This document shows, piece after piece, positions 7,104 through 11,924 of a stretch of DNA of 11,924 nucleotides (positions are counted from its first letter, which is position 1; every line of letters starts with the position of its first letter). Both the position numbers and the translations under genes were made by a program. Source of the stretch: Bacteroidales bacterium (GTDB taxonomy: Bacteria; Bacteroidota; Bacteroidia; Bacteroidales; Lentimicrobiaceae); contig JALHHH010000073.1 in the NCBI GenBank assembly GCA_022837485.1, forward strand, positions 1 through 11,924, in the 5' to 3' direction. The notes beneath the pieces are model-generated. The model was not told where the DNA came from, ran no database searches, and was given only the letters and a program-made list of their open reading frames with translations.

Positions 7104-7144
7104 ATTCCGAATTACTCTTTTTATCACTTAAACCTGAACTTGTT

Positions 7145-8683
7145 ATGCTTGTAAAAACTTTCGGAAGTGCCATTGTTGGCATCAATGCAATTGTAATTAC
7201 CGTTGAGGTAAACGTCGACACCGGTGTTCAATTTTTCATGGTGGGTTTGCCCGACAATGCGGTAAAAGAGAGTCATCAGCGCATAGAAGCCGCCCTGCGC
7301 AACAACGGGTATAAAATTCCCGGCAAAAAAATCGTAATCAACATGGCTCCTGCCGATATCCGCAAGGAGGGTTCTGCCTATGACCTTACCATCGCCATGG
7401 GCATACTTGCCGCCTCCGAACAAATTGATCCCGAAAAGGTGAAGGAATACATCATTATGGGAGAGCTTTCGCTCGACGGGGGGCTGCTTCCGGTAAAGGG
7501 TGCACTGCCCATAGCGATTGAAGCACGGCGTCAGGGCTTCAAAGGATTTATCCTGCCCCGTCAGAATGCGCGTGAGGCGGCCATAGTGGATGAGCTCGAA
7601 GTTTACGGGGCAGGAAACATCCTGGATGTTATCCGTTTTTTCAACGGAGATGCCGATCTCGAAAGGGAAATTGTTGATACCAAGGAAGCCTTTTATGCCC
7701 AGTTGAACGAGTATGAGTTCGACTTTGCAGATGTTAAAGGTCAGGAAAACATCAAGCGTGCGCTGGAAATTGCTGCAGCGGGCGGCCATAATGTAATTCT
7801 AATAGGACCTCCCGGATCGGGCAAAACGATGCTGGCCAAGCGGCTGCCGTCCATACTTCCCCCGCCCAACCTGCATGAAGCTCTGGAAACCACAAAAATA
7901 CATTCCGTTGCCGGGCGCATGGGCAATCACACCTCTCTGATGTCGGTAAGGCCCTTCCGAAATCCGCACCACACAATTTCCGATGTTGCCCTCGTAGGAG
8001 GCGGTTCAAACCCGCAACCGGGAGAGATATCGCTGGCACACAACGGAGTTCTTTTTCTGGACGAGCTGCCGGAATTCAAGCGAACGGTACTGGAGGTGCT
8101 GCGGCAACCACTGGAAGACCGGCTCGTGACCGTTTCAAGAGCCCGCCTTACGGTCGAGTATCCGGCCTCGTTTATGCTGGTTGCAGCCATGAATCCATGC
8201 CCCTGCGGATATTACAACCATCCCGACAAGGAATGCGTTTGTGCGCCCGGAGTGGTGCAGAAATACCTGAACAAGATCTCGGGACCCTTACTCGACCGTA
8301 TCGATATTCAGGTGGAAGTGGTACCCGTTCCCTTTCGCGAATTATCGGATGCACGCACAACCGAGCGCAGCTCTGAAATCCGGGAGCGGGTGGTAAATGC
8401 ACGAAAAATACAGGAAGATCGCTATCTGAATTCAAAAGGCATACACTCCAACGCTCAGATGACCAGTAAGATACTGAGAAATATCTGCAAACTTGACGAA
8501 ACCGGACATCAGCTGCTGAAAAACGCCATGGAAAAGCTCAGTTTGTCGGCACGGGCTTACGACCGGATTCTGAAAGTATCGCGCACTATAGCCGACCTGG
8601 ACAGCAGCAGCAGCATCCGGACCGAGCACCTGGCAGAGGCCATCCACTACCGCAGCCTCGACAGGGAAACATGGGGCATCTGA
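7145..8683 (+). CDS. comM: ComM/YifB family AAA+ ATPase (Mg-chelatase-like)
   Basis: The 512-residue protein is full length for the YifB/ComM family. It has an N-terminal Lon-protease-like (S5-fold) domain (about 1-190, with VNVDTGVQFFMVGLPD), then a Mg-chelatase-type AAA+ domain with Walker A GPPGSGKT at 221-228 and Walker B FLDE at 304-307. The NPCPCGYY segment has C352 and C354, followed by C364 and C366, a family-typical metal-binding-like insert. SGPLLDRIDI and a C-terminal lid domain close it. In Vibrio cholerae, ComM is a hexameric helicase that promotes branch migration during integration of transformed DNA; the role in Bacteroidota, where the gene is widespread, is inferred. The ATG at 7145 leads straight into VKTFGSAIVGI, the usual start, with no Shine-Dalgarno. 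A promoter box and a structured leader lie upstream. Confidence 0.95.
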   Translation: MLVKTFGSAIVGINAIVITVEVNVDTGVQFFMVGLPDNAVKESHQRIEAALRNNGYKIPGKKIVINMAPADIRKEGSAYDLTIAMGILAASEQIDPEKVKEYIIMGELSLDGGLLPVKGALPIAIEARRQGFKGFILPRQNAREAAIVDELEVYGAGNILDVIRFFNGDADLEREIVDTKEAFYAQLNEYEFDFADVKGQENIKRALEIAAAGGHNVILIGPPGSGKTMLAKRLPSILPPPNLHEALETTKIHSVAGRMGNHTSLMSVRPFRNPHHTISDVALVGGGSNPQPGEISLAHNGVLFLDELPEFKRTVLEVLRQPLEDRLVTVSRARLTVEYPASFMLVAAMNPCPCGYYNHPDKECVCAPGVVQKYLNKISGPLLDRIDIQVEVVPVPFRELSDARTTERSSEIRERVVNARKIQEDRYLNSKGIHSNAQMTSKILRNICKLDETGHQLLKNAMEKLSLSARAYDRILKVSRTIADLDSSSSIRTEHLAEAIHYRSLDRETWGI

Positions 8684-8719
8684 TGTGACATATTTAATTC
8701 AACCTTACATATAAATAAG

Positions 8720-8727
8720 TATCTTTG
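8720..8727 (+). promoter_or_regulatory. -7 promoter box (TATCTTTG) directly before the methyltransferase
   Basis: This perfect TAnnTTTG ends 7 bases before the ATG at 8735, so a transcript starting at the usual distance would have almost no leader. It sits 36 bases after the comM stop. The -33 position has only TTC. Confidence 0.6.
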
Positions 8728-8734
8728 TCCCGAC

Positions 8735-9526
8735 ATGAAAAAAATCGGGATTTTGCTTAAACTACTGGCCTTCAGAATGAAAGCCAGGAATAAGCATGGT
8801 ATACACTCCCCCTTCGTTTACGATTTTGTTACCCGGATACTTAAGGATCACCATTATTATCCGGAATACAAAAAAGCGGAGCGACAGGTATCCATGCTAA
8901 AGCGCAACAACAACGTGCTTGAAACAATTGATTTCGGTTCAGGCCGGGGTAAAATGGGTTACGTCAGGCGCATGCAAAAGGTTAAGGACATTGTCCGCAC
9001 TACCGGAATAGCAAGCCGTGAGGGCCGTCTGCTTTACCGCCTGGTTGCATATTTCAGGCCGGACACCATGCTGGAGCTGGGCAGCTCGCTTGGTGTGAGT
9101 ACCATTTACCAGGCTACGGGAGCTCCCGGGGCACGGTTTATCAGCATCGAGGGATGTGCTAGTATAGCTGCCGTTGCGCGTGAAAGCCTGAATAATGCCG
9201 GGAGCGAACAGGTGGAACTGCTTATCGGTCATTTTAATACCGAATTACCCAAAGCGCTGGAACAGCTTGGGCAGATCGGGTATGCCTTCATCGACGGGAA
9301 TCATACCTATATGGCAACAGTCAGTTATTTCAAAAAAATAAAACAGTACTGCTCCGATTCAAGTGTGCTCGTATTTCACGACATCCACTGGTCGAAGGGC
9401 ATGGAGAAAGCCTGGGAAGAAATCCAAAGCGATGAGCAGGTTACCGTGACCATCGATCTCTTTTTCATGGGGATCGTCTTCTTCAGGAGAGAGCTGAGCA
9501 AGCAGGACTTCCGGATACGGTTCTGA
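8735..9526 (+). CDS. Class I SAM-dependent methyltransferase, Bacteroidota type
   Basis: The 263 residues fit a Rossmann-fold SAM methyltransferase. LELGSSLGVS at 113-122 is motif I (SAM binding), FISIEG is the acidic end of strand 2, and AFIDGNH at 184-190 with D187 is the post-motif seen in O-methyltransferase-like enzymes. VLVFHDIHW follows it. Before the domain lies an N-terminal helical part with KHGIHSPFVYDF (20-31), which I recognise as a recurring element in uncharacterised Bacteroidota methyltransferases. A second glycine-rich stretch, DFGSGRG, lies at 66-72. The substrate is unknown; a small molecule or catechol-like acceptor is possible from the FIDGNH motif, but this is inference. 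It has its own promoter box that almost touches the ATG, so it may be leaderless, and it ends 163 bases before the ABC gene. No terminator is evident after it. Confidence 0.88.
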   Translation: MKKIGILLKLLAFRMKARNKHGIHSPFVYDFVTRILKDHHYYPEYKKAERQVSMLKRNNNVLETIDFGSGRGKMGYVRRMQKVKDIVRTTGIASREGRLLYRLVAYFRPDTMLELGSSLGVSTIYQATGAPGARFISIEGCASIAAVARESLNNAGSEQVELLIGHFNTELPKALEQLGQIGYAFIDGNHTYMATVSYFKKIKQYCSDSSVLVFHDIHWSKGMEKAWEEIQSDEQVTVTIDLFFMGIVFFRRELSKQDFRIRF

Positions 9527-9655
9527 TACCGGAAAATTAACCCCTTCTCCTTTCTGCAACAGCTGTCGCCCGCCCGGGATACCGCAGCAGGAACCACATC
9601 AGCATCTCTCTTCATCCGTAGTCCGGACAAATCATCAATACTGGGCAATTATTCA

Positions 9656-9663
9656 TACATTTG
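9656..9663 (+). promoter_or_regulatory. -7 promoter box (TACATTTG) for the ABC ATPase gene
   Basis: A perfect TAnnTTTG lies 26 bases before the ATG at 9690, predicting a leader of about 20 bases. No -33 TTG is seen at standard spacing. Confidence 0.55.
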
Positions 9664-9689
9664 TCCGTTCAGAGAAAAAACAGCAGCAT

Positions 9690-10424
9690 ATGAACCAGGA
9701 AGTAATCCGTTTGGAGGACATTACCCGTTATTTCAGAGTTGGAAGCGAAGTTGTTCGTGCTCTCAGGGGGGTATCACTTACGATAAAGCGTAATGAATTT
9801 GTTGCCCTGATGGGGCCTTCCGGATCGGGAAAATCGACTCTAATGAATCTGCTGGGTTGTCTCGACACTCCGACCGCCGGACGGTATATGCTAAACGGAA
9901 AGGATGTGAGTAAGCTCGACGACAGCGATCTGGCCGAAATCCGGAACCGTGAAATCGGTTTTGTATTTCAGACCTTCAACCTGCTTCCAAGGCTTACTGC
10001 CCTCGAAAACGTTGCATTACCGATGATTTATGCCGGCTCTCCCAAGGCCGAGCGTCTGGAGCGTGCCATGCAGGTGCTGGACGATGTAAAGCTTTCCGAC
10101 AGGGTAAAACACAAACCCAACGAACTATCGGGCGGACAGCGACAGCGGGTTGCCATTGCCCGTGCATTGGTGAACAAACCTTCCATTATTCTCGCCGATG
10201 AGCCGACAGGAAACCTTGATTCGGTTACTTCCGTTGAGATTATGGGGCTGATTGAAGAAATCCACAAAGCCGGGAATACCATTATACTGGTAACACACGA
10301 AGAAGACATTGCCCGGCATGCGCACCGTATTGTCCGGCTTTCCGACGGACTGGTTGCTTCCGATGAAATCAACACCGATGTAAGAACGGTAAAGGATTAC
10401 GCCATTTCGGCTCCGACTTCTTGA
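9690..10424 (+). CDS. ABC transporter ATP-binding protein, LolD/MacB type
   Basis: This 244-residue protein is a complete ABC nucleotide-binding subunit. It has Walker A GPSGSGKST at 42-50, a Q-loop in VFQTFNLLPRLTALENV, the signature LSGGQRQRVAIARAL from 146, Walker B ending in D170-E171 (ADEPTGNLD) and the switch histidine H203 in VTHE. GSEVVRALRGVSLTI near the start and the NLLPRLTALENV and DEPTGNLD wording place it in the LolD/MacB/FtsE-like family. That family powers lipoprotein release, macrolide or peptide efflux and related mechanotransmission pumps in the inner membrane. No FtsX/MacB-type permease gene lies next to it in this window: the neighbours are a methyltransferase and an adenosyltransferase, so its membrane partner must be encoded elsewhere. 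It appears to be transcribed from its own promoter. The substrate cannot be assigned. Confidence 0.93.
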   Translation: MNQEVIRLEDITRYFRVGSEVVRALRGVSLTIKRNEFVALMGPSGSGKSTLMNLLGCLDTPTAGRYMLNGKDVSKLDDSDLAEIRNREIGFVFQTFNLLPRLTALENVALPMIYAGSPKAERLERAMQVLDDVKLSDRVKHKPNELSGGQRQRVAIARALVNKPSIILADEPTGNLDSVTSVEIMGLIEEIHKAGNTIILVTHEEDIARHAHRIVRLSDGLVASDEINTDVRTVKDYAISAPTS

Positions 10425-10437
10425 ACATTCGGCAGGT

Positions 10438-10466
10438 TTTGACTGTTTGACTCACCCTTAACTTTT
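10438..10466 (+). promoter_or_regulatory. Candidate promoter (TTTG-17-TAACTTTT) for the adenosyltransferase gene
   Basis: TTTG at 10438-10441 is followed 17 bases later by TAACTTTT at 10459-10466, one base off the TAnnTTTG consensus and slightly under the usual spacing. The ATG at 10473 begins 7 bases after the box, so the mRNA would be leaderless or nearly so. Confidence 0.45.
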
Positions 10467-10472
10467 ATCGGC

Positions 10473-11042
10473 ATGAATTCGGAATGGAAAATATACACCC
10501 GTACCGGTGACAAGGGAGAAACCTCTCTCATCGGAGGAACGAGGGTACCCAAGTATCACGAACGCATTGAAGCCTACGGCACGCTGGATGAGCTGAACTC
10601 ATACCTCGGCCTTATACGTGACCAGGAAATGGATGACACAATGCGGGCGCTTCTGATCGAAATTCAGGACCGTCTGTTTACAGCCGAGTCGCTGCTGGCT
10701 GCCGACCCTGCCAAACCGCTCCGGTCGCTCCCGGTGCTTCAGGAAGACGACATTCTCTTACTCGAAAAGGAAATAGACCGGATGAATGAAAATCTTCCGG
10801 AGTTAACCTCGTTTATCCTTCCCGGCGGACATCCCACGGTTTCGCACTGTCATATAGCCAGGTGCATCTGCCGCAGAGCCGAGCGGCTGACGATAAAAGT
10901 GGTGGAAAATCACCCCGAAACTCTGCAGGGCGAAATGGTAATCAAATACCTCAACCGCTTGTCGGACTTTCTCTTTGTATTGTCACGCTCCTTTGCACAT
11001 CAACTGAATGCAAAGGAAACTCCCTGGAAAGCAAGAATTTAA
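10473..11042 (+). CDS. pduO: PduO-type cob(I)alamin adenosyltransferase
   Basis: The enzyme transfers the adenosyl group of ATP to cob(I)alamin, making coenzyme B12 for enzymes such as methylmalonyl-CoA mutase. The 189 residues match the single-domain PduO/MMAB form. The ATP-binding N-terminal motif is YTRTGDKGETSL from Y8, followed by RVPKYHERIEAYGTLDELNSYLG. RCICRRAER at 130-138 and YLNRLSDFLFVLSR from 159 carry the arginine, glutamate, asparagine and aspartate residues conserved in the active site. All family landmarks are present, so it should be active. MNSEWKIYTRTGDKG is a normal N-terminus, which supports the start at 10473. It lies between an ABC ATPase and a DUF2795 gene that has its own promoter; no cobalamin riboswitch is visible upstream, in keeping with a 48-base gap and very short leader. 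Confidence 0.94.
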   Translation: MNSEWKIYTRTGDKGETSLIGGTRVPKYHERIEAYGTLDELNSYLGLIRDQEMDDTMRALLIEIQDRLFTAESLLAADPAKPLRSLPVLQEDDILLLEKEIDRMNENLPELTSFILPGGHPTVSHCHIARCICRRAERLTIKVVENHPETLQGEMVIKYLNRLSDFLFVLSRSFAHQLNAKETPWKARI

Positions 11043-11092
11043 AAAATATTCTTATGCTGTTTGAACCATTTTTTTAACAGACTTGTTTTTGC

Positions 11093-11123
11093 CTTGCATT
11101 TCTTGATAATTAAACTATTTTTG
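11093..11123 (+). promoter_or_regulatory. Bacteroidota housekeeping promoter (CTTG-19-TATTTTTG) for the DUF2795 gene
   Basis: CTTG at 11093-11096 and a perfect TAnnTTTG at 11116-11123 are separated by exactly 19 bases, the canonical spacing. This is the best promoter in the window. The leader to the ATG at 11156 would be about 25 bases and is AT-rich with no Shine-Dalgarno. Confidence 0.75.
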
Positions 11124-11155
11124 CAAAAAAATTAAACCCTCTAACTTCTTTCTGA

Positions 11156-11377
11156 ATGTATTGGACATTAGAACTTGCATCAAAACTCGAAGATGCTCCC
11201 TGGCCAGCCACCAAGGAGGAGTTGATTGACTTCAGTATCCGGTCAGGTGCCCCCATGGAAGTTATCGAAAATCTTCAGGAAATTGAAGATGAAGGGGAAG
11301 TTTATGACAGTATTGAGGACCTATGGCCCGACTATCCCTCAAAAGAGGATTTCTTCTTTCACGAAGACGAGTATTAA
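11156..11377 (+). CDS. DUF2795 family small acidic protein
   Basis: This 73-residue protein fits the DUF2795 family. The domain covers MYWTLELASKLEDAPWPATK, EELIDFSIRSGAP and MEVIENLQEIED, with a predicted helix-turn-helix-like run of helices. The C-terminal third (EGEVYDSIEDLWPDY...FFFHEDEY) is extremely acidic and aromatic, and the whole protein is rich in Glu and Asp. No function has been assigned to the family as far as I know. The gene has the clearest promoter in the window, a proper terminator 9 bases after its stop and secA directly downstream, so it is a compact single-gene unit that is probably well expressed. The start at 11156 is the only ATG that keeps the conserved N-terminus. 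Confidence 0.88.
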   Translation: MYWTLELASKLEDAPWPATKEELIDFSIRSGAPMEVIENLQEIEDEGEVYDSIEDLWPDYPSKEDFFFHEDEY

Positions 11378-11385
11378 AGACCGAT

Positions 11386-11416
11386 AGCCGCTGACAAAAT
11401 GTCGCGGCTTTTTTTT
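11386..11416 (+). terminator. Rho-independent terminator after the DUF2795 gene
   Basis: AGCCGC (11386-11391) pairs with GCGGCT (11404-11409). After a single bulged T, GACA (11393-11396) pairs with TGTC (11400-11403) across a 3-base loop. Eight T residues follow to 11416. It separates DUF2795 from secA. Confidence 0.9.
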
Positions 11417-11486
11417 ATTTCCCCGTTTGCTGTCCCCTTGCCTGTTCTCCGTTACATTCCCCTGCCAACTATATCGGAAATTAACA

Positions 11487-11494
11487 TAACTTTG
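11487..11494 (+). promoter_or_regulatory. -7 promoter box (TAACTTTG) for secA
   Basis: A perfect TAnnTTTG lies 98 bases before the secA ATG, downstream of the terminator at 11416. It predicts a leader of about 90 bases. No -33 TTG is found at standard spacing. Confidence 0.6.
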
Positions 11495-11509
11495 CATCTT
11501 CATCATCGT

Positions 11510-11569
11510 ATGGCACAGTATGTGAACAGGAGGAACGCTCCGGCAGCACTGCCATTTTTTCACCGCTGA
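11510..11569 (+). other. Possible 19-codon leader ORF with small hairpins in the secA 5' region
   Basis: An ATG at 11510, about 10 bases after the predicted transcription start, opens a 19-residue frame (MAQYVNRRNAPAALPFFHR) that closes at TGA 11567-11569, 23 bases before secA. It overlaps two small hairpins, GGAG/CTCC (11529-11541) and GGCAG/CTGCC (11542-11553), and then T6 (11555-11560). I cannot tell whether it is translated; a frame of this size arises easily by chance. Confidence 0.2.
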
Positions 11570-11592
11570 AATATCGCGCAAACAACAATAAC

Positions 11593-11924
11593 ATGCTTTC
11601 ATTTCTTAAGAAATTCCTGGGAACAAAATCGGAAAAGGACATCAGGGAAATTACACCGGTCCTTGAAAAAATAAAAGAAATTTATCCCTCCGTCCAAAAG
11701 CTTTCCAACGACGAACTCCGGTCACGCACCGCTTATTTCAGGGAAAAGATACATACTGCCGTAGCCGGAAATGAAGAAAAAATCAGCCAGATCCGGGAGC
11801 GCCTGGAGACGGATCCGGAGATGGATATGGATGAAAAAGAAAAGCTCTACGAACAGATCGACAATCTGGAAAACGAGAGTTATGCCTTAACCCAGTCCGT
11901 GCTGCAGGAAATTCTTCCGGAAGC
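11593..11924 (+). CDS. secA: SecA preprotein translocase ATPase, N-terminal part (3' partial)
   Basis: SecA is the ATPase that drives proteins through SecYEG at the inner membrane. The frame from ATG 11593 runs off the window after 110 codons of a protein that is usually over 1000 residues in Bacteroidota. The visible start MLSFLKKFLGTKSEKDIREI, followed by PVLEKIKEIYPSVQKLSNDELRSRTAYFREKI, is the typical SecA N-terminus. It continues with a charged, helical insert (EEKISQIRERLE, MDMDEKEKLYEQID) of the sort found in Bacteroidota SecA before the first nucleotide-binding domain. The ATPase motifs themselves lie beyond the window. There is no Shine-Dalgarno. It has its own promoter box and a leader of about 90 bases that may carry regulatory structure. 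Confidence 0.93.
   Translation, partial: MLSFLKKFLGTKSEKDIREITPVLEKIKEIYPSVQKLSNDELRSRTAYFREKIHTAVAGNEEKISQIRERLETDPEMDMDEKEKLYEQIDNLENESYALTQSVLQEILPE

Noticed and set aside
8600..8625. CAGCAG-type repeats near the end of comM
   Set aside because: They encode three or four serines and neighbours in the normal comM frame and are too short to be a meaningful repeat array.

Overview
The window looks like a piece of a Bacteroidota genome, probably a Bacteroidales-like, moderate-GC member, and possibly a metagenome contig. The evidence is the gene content (PorT-type outer-membrane barrels, a GldB-like lipoprotein, a Bacteroidota-style Mrp without its CxxC, DUF2795 next to secA) and perfect copies of the Bacteroidota -7 promoter box TAnnTTTG upstream of several genes. 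Purine-rich Shine-Dalgarno sequences are mostly absent, as is usual in the phylum. I see no rRNA, tRNA, CRISPR array, transposase or phage gene.

Layout. (1) Positions 1-1749 are one open frame that joins two unrelated proteins: the C-terminal helicase half of a type I restriction subunit (HsdR, AT-rich) and the ATPase domain of Mrp/ApbC (GC-richer). The join is sharp, at about 930-960, and cuts away the N-terminal domain of Mrp. An assembly chimera is the simplest explanation; real recombination is the alternative. (2) A NifU C-terminal-domain protein follows (1782-2030), forming an Fe-S cluster pair with Mrp, and then a terminator. (3) On the minus strand lie glutamine-dependent NAD+ synthetase (nadE, 2175-3824) and, upstream of it, a PorT-like outer-membrane barrel (3951-4649). 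(4) A second PorT-like barrel is transcribed divergently (4777-5391) and ends at a strong terminator. (5) A GldB-like lipoprotein (5645-6670) converges on a small DUF1289 protein (6671-6883); the two stop codons share one TGATCA. (6) comM/yifB (7145-8683), a SAM-dependent methyltransferase (8735-9526), a LolD/MacB-type ABC ATPase (9690-10424), a PduO-type cobalamin adenosyltransferase (10473-11042), a DUF2795 protein (11156-11377) and the 5' end of secA (11593 to the window end) all read forward. All but comM's nearest neighbours appear to have their own promoters, so this is a row of short units rather than one operon.

Most of the window is ordinary housekeeping sequence: Fe-S carriers, NAD synthesis, envelope proteins, cobalamin cofactor and the Sec motor. 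I did not find a convincing new multi-gene system. The points most worth a second look are the HsdR-Mrp junction, the secA leader (a 19-codon ORF overlapping two small hairpins and a T6 run), the structured comM leader, the divergent barrel pair beside a gldB-like gene, and the probably leaderless methyltransferase and adenosyltransferase genes.
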